Shown one piece after another: positions 17,299 to 25,033 of a stretch of 64,000 bases of DNA. Each line of letters opens with the position of its first letter. Position 1 is the stretch's first letter. The translations under genes and the position numbers were made by a program. Origin of the DNA: Streptomyces triculaminicus (GTDB lineage: Bacteria > Actinomycetota > Actinomycetes > Streptomycetales > Streptomycetaceae); the NCBI RefSeq assembly GCF_017349075.1, contig NZ_JAFMOF010000004.1:744001-808000 (forward strand). The letters are read 5' to 3'. A model generated the notes under the pieces. That model saw nothing but the letters and a program-made list of their open reading frames with translations, made no database searches and was not told the origin of the DNA.

Positions 17299-18108
17299 TC
17301 AGGCAGCCGCGAGCAGCTGCCGGCGCAGCCGGGCGCAGGTGCGGCTGAGGATGCGGGAGATCTGCATCTGGGAGACGCCGAGGCGGGCGCCGATCTGCTG
17401 CTGGGTGAGGTTGCCGAAGAAACGCCAGTACAGGACGTACTTCTCCCGCTCCGGCAGCGCGTCCAGGAGCGGCTTGAGGGACTGCCGGTCGATCACCAGC
17501 TCCAGCGCCCGGTCGCAGCGGCCGAGGGTGTCGGCGAGCGGGAGCTCGTCCGAGCCGGCCACCGTGTGGTCGAGGGAGAGGGTGTGGTGCACGCCGTCGG
17601 CGTCCAGTCCGCGCCGCACCTCCTCCTCCGACAGGCCCGTCTCCGCCGCCAGCTCGGCCACGGTGACGTCGGAGCCCGCGCCGAGCTGCTCCAGGCGGGC
17701 CGCCGCGGCGCGCACGGCGGCCCGCAGCTCCTGGTCCCTGCGGGGGATGTGCAGGGACCACACATGATCGCGGACGTGCCGTTTGAGCTCGCCGTTGATG
17801 GTGGGGATGGCGAACGACTCGAAGGCGTGGCCGAGCCGTGGGTCGTAGCGGTCCACGGCGTGCACCAGGGCCAGCGCGGCCACCTGGCGCAGGTCCGCCG
17901 GGCTCTCGCCGCATTTGCGGAAGCGCATGCTGACCCGCTCGGCCATCGGCAGCCAGGCGGCGATCACGTCCTGCCGCAGCCGGTCGCGCTCCGGTCCGGG
18001 GGGAAGGGCCGCGAGGCGGGTGAAGACTTCCGCGGTGTCGGCCGTCTCGCCGTCGTGGCCTCGGGCGTCGCGGGCGGATGGGCGGGGCGTCGGCTCAGCC
18101 ATGGTCAC
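17299..18108 (-). CDS. RNA polymerase sigma factor, SigB/SigF/SigG type
   Basis: A 269-residue sigma-70 family factor lacking region 1.1. Region 2 lies at about residues 40-110 (DLRQVAALALVHAVDRYDP, FESFAIPTINGELKRH), region 3 at about 125-180 (ITVAELAAETGLSEEEV-like helix) and region 4 at about 205-265 (LPEREKYVLYWRFFGNLTQQQIGARLGVSQMQ). This matches the stress and development sigma factors that are held by RsbW-like anti-sigma kinases. No anti-sigma gene is adjacent, but RsbW-like and SpoIIE-like genes lie 8-10 kb away and could feed into it. Confidence 0.92.
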   Translation of the reverse strand: MTMAEPTPRPSARDARGHDGETADTAEVFTRLAALPPGPERDRLRQDVIAAWLPMAERVSMRFRKCGESPADLRQVAALALVHAVDRYDPRLGHAFESFAIPTINGELKRHVRDHVWSLHIPRRDQELRAAVRAAAARLEQLGAGSDVTVAELAAETGLSEEEVRRGLDADGVHHTLSLDHTVAGSDELPLADTLGRCDRALELVIDRQSLKPLLDALPEREKYVLYWRFFGNLTQQQIGARLGVSQMQISRILSRTCARLRRQLLAAA

Positions 18109-18450
18109 GGTGGTCCCCTCGCTCGTGCGTCAAGGAGTCGCCTGCCGGCCGGAGGACCTTCCGGGGCGTGCGGGTGCCCTCGCGTCCCGTCCGCGAACGG
18201 GGGAAGGGGCGCCGCTGGGCCGGGGGCCGGCCGGGGTCGGCCACGGTGGTCTCAGCATGCCTCCGGCCTGCGCTTCCCGCGACTCGGAGCGGCCGCGCGG
18301 TGACGTGGCGTGATGCCCGGCGGAACGTCCCGGTGGGGCGGGGCCGGGGCGGTCGGGGCCGTCCGGGGTGAGAAGCTGCCGGAGCGGGGAAGGGGCCGGT
18401 GGTCCTGGTGAGCGAGGACGACGCGGCGACGTTCTGACGGGTGAGGGCAT
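18109..18450. other. Divergent intergenic region between sigma factor and ribokinase
   Basis: 342 very GC-rich bases with no convincing gene. The ribokinase start at 18451 has GGGTGAGGG just upstream (about 18439-18447). The sigma-factor promoter should lie near 18115-18180 but I cannot assign it. Confidence 0.4.
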
Positions 18451-19347
18451 ATGTACGACGTACTGGTGGTGGGCTCGGCCAACGCCGATCTGACGGTCCG
18501 GGTGGACCGTCGGCCGGGGCCGGGCGAGACCGTGCTCGGCACGGACCTGGTGGAGTCGGCCGGCGGCAAGGGCGCCAACCAGGCCGCGGCGGCGGCCCGC
18601 CTCGGGGCCCGTACGGCCCTGCTGGCCCGGGTCGGTGACGACGCGTTCGGCGAGCTGCTGCTGGACGCCCAGCGGGACGCGGGCACCGAGCTGCGGCACG
18701 TCCTGGTGGAGAAGGGGGCCCGCACGGGCACCGCGATGATCGTGGTCGGCCCGGACGGCGACAACTCCATCGTCGTCTCCCCCGGCGCCAACGCGGCCCT
18801 CTCCCCCGCCGACGTCACGGCCGCCCGCGAGGTGATCGCCGCCTCGGCCGTCCTCTCGCTCCAGCTCGAGGTGCCCGAGCGGACCGTACGGGCGGCGGTC
18901 GCCGTCGCCGCGGAGACGGGCACCCGCGTCGTCCTCAACCCCTCGCCGGCGCCGGAGGTGCTCGATCCGGCGCTGCTGGCCGCGGCCGACCCGCTCGTCG
19001 TCAACGAGCACGAGGCCCGGCGGCTGTCGGGCCTCCCGGACGGCGACCCGGGGCGGCGGGCCGCCGCGCTGCGGGACCTCGGCGCCCGGTCGGTCGTGGT
19101 CACCCTCGGCGCGCAGGGCGCGCTCGCGCTGGACGCGGACGCCGCCGAGCCGGCGTCGGTGCCGGGCGTCGAGGTCGAGGTGGTGGACACCACCGGCGCC
19201 GGGGACGCCTTCACGGGCGCGCTGGCCGCCCGGCTGGCCCGGGGCGCCTCCCTGGCGGAGGCGGCCCGCTTCGCGGTGCGGGTGGGGGCGGCGTCGGTGA
19301 CGCGGGAGGGCGCGCAGCCGTCGTACCCGACGGCCGAGGAGCTGTGA
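18451..19347 (+). CDS. rbsK: Ribokinase
   Basis: A 298-residue PfkB-family sugar kinase, predicted to phosphorylate D-ribose at O5 with ATP. The N-terminal signature (VVGSANADLTVRVDRRP, then GGKGANQAAAAARLG) and the C-terminal ATP/anion-hole motif DTTGAGDAF at about residues 246-254 with catalytic Asp are intact. Length is typical. It stands alone without an rbs transporter, so it probably acts in nucleoside or ribose salvage. An alternative within PfkB is a nucleoside kinase, but the GGKGANQA motif favours ribokinase. Confidence 0.9.
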   Translation: MYDVLVVGSANADLTVRVDRRPGPGETVLGTDLVESAGGKGANQAAAAARLGARTALLARVGDDAFGELLLDAQRDAGTELRHVLVEKGARTGTAMIVVGPDGDNSIVVSPGANAALSPADVTAAREVIAASAVLSLQLEVPERTVRAAVAVAAETGTRVVLNPSPAPEVLDPALLAAADPLVVNEHEARRLSGLPDGDPGRRAAALRDLGARSVVVTLGAQGALALDADAAEPASVPGVEVEVVDTTGAGDAFTGALAARLARGASLAEAARFAVRVGAASVTREGAQPSYPTAEEL

Positions 19348-19389
19348 CCGGCCCTAGGGCGTATCCGATGGGTCGGTGACCGGCCGCCC

Positions 19390-20211
19390 TCAGCGCACCG
19401 TCTGCCGTGGGACGAGGTCCAGCGCCTCCTTGGCGCCGGAGCCCCGCTCGGCGAGCGCCGCGAGCTCGCCGACGGCCCGCTCCTCGCCCAGGGTCGCGGC
19501 GGCCCGCAGATGGCGCCGGGCCTGCCCGAGGCGGTGCAGCGTCAGATGGAGGCGGCCCAGGGCCAGATGGGCCTCGGCCGCCGGTCCCGTGGCGCCCGCT
19601 CCCTCGGCCGCGCGCAGCGCGTCCCGCAGCGCCTGCTCCGCCTCATCGAAGAAGCCGTCGTCCGCCAGGCCGCGGCCCACCGTCAGCAGGGCCTCGCACA
19701 CCGTCCGGCGCCGTGCCTCGAGGCGGGCCGCCGCGGTCTCGGTCAGCCGCCCGCCCACGCCCTCCAGGGCGGGCCCGCTCCACAGGTCCAGCGCGCCGCC
19801 GTAGAGGACGCCGGCCCGCCGGGCCTCGCCGCGCGCGGCGGCGCGGTCGGCTGCGGCGACCAGGTCGTCGAACTCGCGGACGTCGAAGCCGGCCCGCTCG
19901 GTGCACAGCCGGTAGCCCGAACGCGTGCCGGCGATGAGCGTGCCGCTGTGCCCGGCGGCCCGGAAGGCCTTGCGCAGGGCCACGACGTCCAGCGCGACCC
20001 TCGCCCGCGCGGAGAGCGGGGCCCGCTCGCCCCAGACCGCGTCGACCAGGGTGGCGACGGGCACCATGCGGCCCCGGGCCAGGACGAGCAGCGAGAGGAT
20101 GACGCGCTGTCTGCGGCCGGTGACGGTGACGCGTTCGTCGCCGACACTCGCCGAGACCGGTCCGAGGAGGCTGAAGGAGACCGCGTCGGGGTGGACGCCC
20201 ATGATGGTCAC
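19390..20211 (-). CDS. SARP-family transcriptional activator
   Basis: About 273 residues from the GTG at 20211, which overlaps the upstream stop as GTGA. An OmpR-type winged-helix DNA-binding domain (SFSLLGPVSASVGDERVTV, GRRQRVILSLLVLARGR, about residues 8-100) is followed by a bacterial transcriptional activation domain (FDVREFDDLVAAADRAAARG, about 110-250). SARPs bind direct heptamer repeats with 11-bp period and activate biosynthetic clusters. The window contains such repeats at 39-55 kb, so this is a candidate activator for them, although 19 kb away. It is translationally coupled to the ParB-domain gene. Confidence 0.85.
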   Translation of the reverse strand: MTIMGVHPDAVSFSLLGPVSASVGDERVTVTGRRQRVILSLLVLARGRMVPVATLVDAVWGERAPLSARARVALDVVALRKAFRAAGHSGTLIAGTRSGYRLCTERAGFDVREFDDLVAAADRAAARGEARRAGVLYGGALDLWSGPALEGVGGRLTETAAARLEARRRTVCEALLTVGRGLADDGFFDEAEQALRDALRAAEGAGATGPAAEAHLALGRLHLTLHRLGQARRHLRAAATLGEERAVGELAALAERGSGAKEALDLVPRQTVR

Positions 20212-21230
20212 GGCATTCCCCCGGCCCGGCGGTCGAGCTCGCTCGCGAAGCGCAGCCAGGCCTCGGCGCTGTGCCGGGCCGCCTGGGCCACGGCGGCGTG
20301 GCGGTGCGGTGGCACGGCGTCGACGAGCCGGCGCCATCGCTCGCCGCCCATGCCGTGGACGCTGAGCAGGTTGAGCAGGGCCCGGCCGCCCTCGGTGAAG
20401 CGGAGCGAGGGGTCGGAGCGCAGGGTCCGCAGGAGCGGTTCGGTGCTCACCGCGGCGGCAGCGGCAGCCGCCACGGGCCCGGGAACGCCGGCCCGCTGGG
20501 TGGTGTTGGCGGCTTTCGCGGCCACTGCGACGGTTCGTACGGCGGGCTCGGCGGGCGTGCCCCGGCTCTCGGCGTCGCGCAGCTTCTTCGGCACCGGGTC
20601 GAGTCCCTGGAGCAGCCGCATGCGGACGTCGCGGGCGGTGCCGACGGCGATGCCGGCCATGCCCGCGATCTCGCGGAGGCTGGCCTGCGGCCTGGCGGCG
20701 ATGAGGGCGCCGGCCCGGCGGCGGCCCTCGGCGGCGTTGAGCGGCCGGACGCGGCCGTCGCGGCCGGTGCGGGCGGGCGGCTGCGGGCCGGTGTCGGCCG
20801 ACCGCCGGCGCACGGCGGCCACCGTGCTGGCGGCGAGGCCCGTCGCCGAGGCGATCAGGCGGTCCGACCAGTGCGGATGGCTGCGGATGATGCGCTCGGC
20901 GGCGGCCGACCGGTCGGCCTGCGAGAGCGGCAGCCCGTGCAGGATGTTCGCCCTGACCGCGTAGACGAACGCGTCGTCGGGACTGCCGTCGAAGAACCGG
21001 ACCGCGATCCGCTCATCCCCCCGTAGACGAGCGGCTCGCAGCCGGTGCATGCCGTCGACGACCCGCAGGGTGGTGCGGTGCACGACGATGGCAGGCAGGG
21101 GTACGTCCAGCGCGGCGAGCGTCTGGACGTGCCGGAGGTCCTCGCCTGCCACCCGTGGGGAGTCCGCGGGTAACAGCGCGTCGGGAGAAAGCAAGGCGAA
21201 CTGCTGCTGCTTCGGTTCCGGAACCGTCAC
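20208..21230 (-). CDS. ParB-domain regulator, StrR/NovG-like
   Basis: About 340 residues from the GTG at 21230, chosen because GGAGGGGG stands just upstream. The N-terminal half is a ParB/Srx-like domain (LRHVQTLAALDVPLPAIVVHR, RVVDGMHRLRAARLRG), then a helix-turn-helix (LSQADRSAAAERIIRSHPHWSDRLIASATGLAASTVAAVRR). This arrangement matches StrR-type pathway activators rather than chromosome-partition ParB, which has different neighbours. The C-terminal 140 residues are Ala-rich helical. It forms a two-gene operon with the SARP, an unusual pairing of two pathway-regulator classes. Confidence 0.75.
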   Translation of the reverse strand: MTVPEPKQQQFALLSPDALLPADSPRVAGEDLRHVQTLAALDVPLPAIVVHRTTLRVVDGMHRLRAARLRGDERIAVRFFDGSPDDAFVYAVRANILHGLPLSQADRSAAAERIIRSHPHWSDRLIASATGLAASTVAAVRRRSADTGPQPPARTGRDGRVRPLNAAEGRRRAGALIAARPQASLREIAGMAGIAVGTARDVRMRLLQGLDPVPKKLRDAESRGTPAEPAVRTVAVAAKAANTTQRAGVPGPVAAAAAAAVSTEPLLRTLRSDPSLRFTEGGRALLNLLSVHGMGGERWRRLVDAVPPHRHAAVAQAARHSAEAWLRFASELDRRAGGMP

Positions 21231-21446
21231 GGCACCCCCTCCAGATGGACCTCCGGCCACGGCGGATCGCGCACTCGGGGGAGGCGGGCGTCTGGAACCC
21301 TCCTCCTCCAACTGGTGACTGATCGCCCTCGCGGGCCATCCAACACCAGTCGATCCGCCGACAGACAGGAAGCTAAGTACCGACCCCCGCCTCTGTCAAC
21401 CGCATTGGATGCGCTGGCACATGGGCCCGTGCGGGGCCCCTTAAGC

Positions 21447-21452
21447 TAGATT
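21447..21452 (+). promoter_or_regulatory. Probable -10 element of the XRE-ImmA-membrane operon
   Basis: TAGATT fits the actinobacterial TANNNT -10 and lies 24 bases before the ATG at 21476, with GGAGGGAGG (about 21460-21468) between as ribosome site. No clear -35 is visible, so activation by a regulator is likely. Confidence 0.45.
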
Positions 21453-21475
21453 GACGGCAGGAGGGAGGTGCGATC

Positions 21476-21925
21476 ATGAACGACCCCGACGCTTCGGCGG
21501 AGCCCACGCTGGCCGACAAACTCAACCACCTGTTCCGCACGGTGGTTCCGGCCGGCCGGGAGCCGTACAGCACGGAAGAAGTGGCACGCGCGATCACCGC
21601 GGGAGGCGTCCCGATCTCCGGCAGCTACATCTGGCTGCTGCGCAAGGGTCAGCGAAACAATCCGACACTGCGGCATGTGGAGGCGCTGGCGAAGTTCTTC
21701 GGCGTGCCTCCGGCCTATTTCTTCGACGACCAGGTGACGGCGGCGGTCAATGCCGACCTGCGTCTCCTGGTGGCTCTCAAGGACACCCAGGTGCAGCGCG
21801 TCGCACTCCGCGCGGCCGGACTGTCCCCCGAGAGCCTGCACTCGATCAACGAAGTGATCGAGCGGGTCCGCGAGTTGGAAGGACTTCCCACGAACCGGAC
21901 CCGTCCGCCCGACAGAAACCCCTAG
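21476..21925 (+). CDS. XRE-family helix-turn-helix regulator
   Basis: A 149-residue protein with an HTH at about residues 12-80 (LADKLNHLFRTV, YSTEEVARAITAGG, GSYIWLLRKGQRNNPTLRHVEALAKFFGV) and a short helical tail. It is the first gene of a three-gene operon with an ImmA/IrrE-type metalloprotease and a multi-pass membrane protein. By analogy with ImmR/ImmA and DdrO/IrrE, the protease may cleave this regulator. The phrase AKFFGVPPAYFFDD is characteristic of Streptomyces regulators of this cassette. Confidence 0.88.
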   Translation: MNDPDASAEPTLADKLNHLFRTVVPAGREPYSTEEVARAITAGGVPISGSYIWLLRKGQRNNPTLRHVEALAKFFGVPPAYFFDDQVTAAVNADLRLLVALKDTQVQRVALRAAGLSPESLHSINEVIERVRELEGLPTNRTRPPDRNP

Positions 21926-21941
21926 CCACTACGGGGGACCC

Positions 21942-22472
21942 GTGAAATTCAAGAGGTTGCACCAGCGAAGTCTGGAGCTGGTTCGCGGCCTGGACATTCC
22001 ATCGCCGTTCGACGTCTGGGAGCTTTCCCGGAGGGTGGCCGAACGGCATGGCCGACCGATTCATCTGGAGCCCGTCCGACTTCCCGTGGACGGGCCCTGC
22101 GGATTATGGATATCCGCACCGGATGTAGATTACATCTTTTACGAACACGACACCAGTCCGCTGCATCAGGAACACATCATCGCCCACGAGTTGGGTCACG
22201 TCGTCTGCGGCCACAAGGAAAACGCGGTCCTGGGTGAGGAAACGTCACGCCTCCTGCTGCCCACGCTGGATCCGGCCATGGTCCAGGGCGTGCTGCAGCG
22301 CACGTACTACACCTCGGCCGAAGAACAGGAGGCCGAGATGGTCGCTTCGCTGATCCTCCAGGAGGCCAACCGGCAACCGCTGGAACGCAACTGGTCCGTC
22401 CCCCGCGAGGCCGCGGAGACGGTCGAGCGGCTGGACCGGTCCCTGCGCGGCGCCTTTTCGGACGAGACGTGA
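21942..22472 (+). CDS. ImmA/IrrE-type zinc metallopeptidase
   Basis: A 176-residue protein with the gluzincin motif HELGH at about residues 85-89 (IIAHELGHVVCG) and a downstream acidic helix (EEQEAEMVASLIL) that supplies the third zinc ligand. The GTG start at 21942 follows ACGGGGGACC. Family members cut XRE-type repressors on a stress or signal cue. It lies 16 bases behind the XRE gene and overlaps the membrane gene by GTGA, which argues for one functional unit. Confidence 0.88.
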   Translation: MKFKRLHQRSLELVRGLDIPSPFDVWELSRRVAERHGRPIHLEPVRLPVDGPCGLWISAPDVDYIFYEHDTSPLHQEHIIAHELGHVVCGHKENAVLGEETSRLLLPTLDPAMVQGVLQRTYYTSAEEQEAEMVASLILQEANRQPLERNWSVPREAAETVERLDRSLRGAFSDET

Positions 22473-23740
22473 TCACTTTCCTGCACTCCCTCGGAGTCGT
22501 CGTCGCCTGGGCGGGCCTTTTCTACAAGCTGCGCGCGCTGCGGCAGAACCCCAGGGATCCCGCCCTGGCCGCGCTGTGCGCCGTCTTCGCGCTCTCGGGG
22601 ATGAGCTTCTTCGTCTCCCTGCCCCCGGTGTGGGCACGCCTGGACGAACTCACCGGCATCCCGAACATCGCGGCACTCGTCGCGCAGAGCTGTGTGCTGT
22701 CACTGGTCGTCGGACAGCAGGTGGTCCTGACGTACTGGGCGCGCCCGCCCGAGCGGGCGCGCCGGCTGGTGCGCTGGCAGCTGACGTTCTGCGCCCTGTC
22801 CCTGGCCGCGCTCATCGCGCTCTTCTGTCTGCTCACCCCCACCGTGCAGCGGCTGAAGGGATTCACCCTCTACTACGTCCACGACCCCTACTACATCGCT
22901 TATCTCTCCCTGTACATCGGCGTCTATCTCATCGGCGAGGCCAATGTCTTCCGCGTCTGCTGGGGCTATTCCCGGGTGGCGGGGCGGACCTGGCTCCGCC
23001 GGGGGCTGCGGGTCATCGCCGTCGGCGCGTTCGTCACCCTCGGCTACGGCGCGGTCAGGGCCGGGAACATCCTGGGCACGGTCTTCGACTTCGACCTGAG
23101 CGCCTGGGAGGACGTGGCCTGGCTGTGCGGCGACCTCGGCTCCGCGGTCACCCTGGTGGGCTGGACGCTGCCGGGCTGGGGGCCGCGCGTGGCCGCCGCC
23201 GGCCACTGGATGACGGCCTACCGCCGCCACCGCCGGCTGTATCCGCTGTGGGCCGCCCTGCACGCGGCGGTGCCCACGATCGCCCTGGCCCCGGCCCGCG
23301 GCGCCTTCGCCGACCGGCTGGTGCTGCGGCAGATGGAGTTCCGCCTCTACCGCCGGGTCATCGAGATCCGGGACGGGCAGCTCGCCCTGCGCGCCCACCA
23401 CGACCCGGCGGCGGCGGAACGGGCCCGGCACGAGGCCCTCGCCGCCGGAATGCCGGAGGACGACGTGCGCGCCCACGTCGAGGCGGTCCGCATCAGGTCG
23501 GCCCTGGCGAGCAAGGCCGAGGGCCGGGCGGCGGCCGCCGACGGCACGACGCCGGCCGACCCTCCCGTCGCCCGCAACGACCTGTCCGACGAGGCGGTGT
23601 GGCTGGTGCGCGTCGCCACCGCATTCGCCGCCCTGCCCGCGTCCGCGGCGCACAACGGCGGCGACGGAGCCGGAGCCGGCAGCGGCGACGACGGCGTTCA
23701 AGTGGAGGTGATGCGACGTCAGTCGGCCGACGGCGGTTGA
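22469..23740 (+). CDS. MAB_1171c-like multi-pass membrane protein
   Basis: A 423-residue protein. About 7-8 hydrophobic segments fill residues 1-260 (e.g. ITFLHSLGVVVAWAGLFYKL, LSLAALIALFCLL, AYLSLYIGVYLIGEANV), followed by a cytosolic Ala/Arg/Glu-rich domain. It resembles the MAB_1171c family annotated as putative transporter; the true function is unknown. Co-translation with the ImmA/IrrE protease (GTGA overlap) suggests it senses or transmits a membrane signal to the protease and regulator. That role is inference. Confidence 0.75.
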   Translation: MITFLHSLGVVVAWAGLFYKLRALRQNPRDPALAALCAVFALSGMSFFVSLPPVWARLDELTGIPNIAALVAQSCVLSLVVGQQVVLTYWARPPERARRLVRWQLTFCALSLAALIALFCLLTPTVQRLKGFTLYYVHDPYYIAYLSLYIGVYLIGEANVFRVCWGYSRVAGRTWLRRGLRVIAVGAFVTLGYGAVRAGNILGTVFDFDLSAWEDVAWLCGDLGSAVTLVGWTLPGWGPRVAAAGHWMTAYRRHRRLYPLWAALHAAVPTIALAPARGAFADRLVLRQMEFRLYRRVIEIRDGQLALRAHHDPAAAERARHEALAAGMPEDDVRAHVEAVRIRSALASKAEGRAAAADGTTPADPPVARNDLSDEAVWLVRVATAFAALPASAAHNGGDGAGAGSGDDGVQVEVMRRQSADGG

Positions 23741-23782
23741 TAGCGTCCTGCGGTAAGCAGCAGTCGATACGGAAGGGCCACC

Positions 23783-24529
23783 GTGCCAGTACCAGTTGAT
23801 GTGCACCACGAACTCGCCACCGCGCCCAACGGCAAGTTCATCGATGTCTACCGGCCCGGCACGCACCCGACGCCGCTGGCGACGGTGCTGCTCTGGCACG
23901 GCATCGGCCCCGACGAGCGGGACGTCCTGGAGCCGCTGGCACGGACGGTAGCCGGCCTGGGGGCGCTCGTCTTCGTCCCCGACTGGCGCTCCGACGCCCC
24001 CGACGGCGGCCGGGCGCACCTGCTGGCCTCGCTGGAGTACGCCCGTACGCACGCGGCCGCGCTGGGCGGCGACGCCGGGCGCATGGTCCTGGCCGGCTGG
24101 TCGGCGGGGGCCTCCGCGGCGATGGGCGTGGCCCTCAACCCGGCGGTGGCGGACGGCTGGCGGCCGGCGGCGGTCGTGGGCATCGCCTCGCGCTACGACC
24201 GCCCGGCGCGCACCACGGGCACTCCCCCGCTGGCCGACCTGGCGGTCGGCGGACCCTCCGATCCGCTGCCGGTCCCGGTCAGCCTGGTGCACGGCACGGC
24301 GGACGAGCTGATGGACACCACGTGCTCACGTGAGTTGCTGGAGTCCCTCATCGCGCACCGCTGGCCGGCGCGGCTGGAGGAGGTGCGGGCGAACCATGCG
24401 GGCGCCATCGGCGCGGAGTACGACCCGGCGCTGGACCGCTGCCGGGCGAGCGAGGACGAGCTGATCCGGGCGGCCGCCGAGCTGACGGCCCGTACGATCG
24501 CCGAGGCCGCCGGGGTCCCGGCGGCCTGA
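23783..24529 (+). CDS. Alpha/beta hydrolase (dienelactone-hydrolase/acetylesterase-like)
   Basis: A 248-residue cytosolic protein with the alpha/beta-hydrolase fold. The oxyanion-region LLWHGIGPDERD, nucleophile elbow GWSAGAS (Ser about residue 110), a late acid (VHGTADELMD) and a His near residue 207 (RANHAG) form a plausible triad. The substrate is unknown. Its nearest functional neighbour, panD, is convergent with it. Confidence 0.8.
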   Translation: MPVPVDVHHELATAPNGKFIDVYRPGTHPTPLATVLLWHGIGPDERDVLEPLARTVAGLGALVFVPDWRSDAPDGGRAHLLASLEYARTHAAALGGDAGRMVLAGWSAGASAAMGVALNPAVADGWRPAAVVGIASRYDRPARTTGTPPLADLAVGGPSDPLPVPVSLVHGTADELMDTTCSRELLESLIAHRWPARLEEVRANHAGAIGAEYDPALDRCRASEDELIRAAAELTARTIAEAAGVPAA

Positions 24530-24553
24530 GGCGAAGGCCTTGAGCGGCGGGCG

Positions 24554-24970
24554 TCAGCCCGCCACGCGGTCCCCGCGCGAGAGGCCGGAGCCCTCGGGGA
24601 CCGCGGCCGGGTCGCCGCCGAGGTGGGCCACGGCGTTGTGCTCGTCGACGAAGACGACGCGGGGCTCGAAGGTGCGGGCCTCGGCGTCGTCCATCGAGCC
24701 GTAGGCGATGACGATGACCAGGTCACCGGGGCTGATCAGGCGGGCGGCGGCGCCGTTGATGCCGATCACGCCGGTGCCCCGGGGGCCTTCGATGACGTAG
24801 GTCGACAGCCGGGCGCCGTTGTTGATGTCGACGATGTCGACCTTCTCGCCGGGCAGCAGGTCGGCGGCTTCCATCAGGTCCGCGTCGACGGTCAGCGATC
24901 CCACGTAGTGCAGGTCGGCCTGGGTCACGGTGGCGCGATGGATCTTGGACTTCATCATGGTGCGATACAT
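24554..24970 (-). CDS. panD: Aspartate 1-decarboxylase
   Basis: A 138-residue pyruvoyl enzyme that makes beta-alanine from L-aspartate for pantothenate and CoA. The proenzyme self-cleaves between G24 and S25 (HYVGSLTVDADL), and the new N-terminal Ser becomes the pyruvoyl group. The conserved RLSTYVIEG and INGAAARL segments are present. The ATG at 24970 fits the family start (MYRTMMKSKIHRATVTQADL). It supplies CoA and phosphopantetheine, needed for ACP and PKS function, but this is not a cluster-specific link. Confidence 0.96.
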   Translation of the reverse strand: MYRTMMKSKIHRATVTQADLHYVGSLTVDADLMEAADLLPGEKVDIVDINNGARLSTYVIEGPRGTGVIGINGAAARLISPGDLVIVIAYGSMDDAEARTFEPRVVFVDEHNAVAHLGGDPAAVPEGSGLSRGDRVAG

Positions 24971-25033
24971 GGTGTGGTCATTTTATGTGCCCGGCAGGGG
25001 TGAGCCCAGGGCGGTGCCCGGTGAGGTCGGGCA

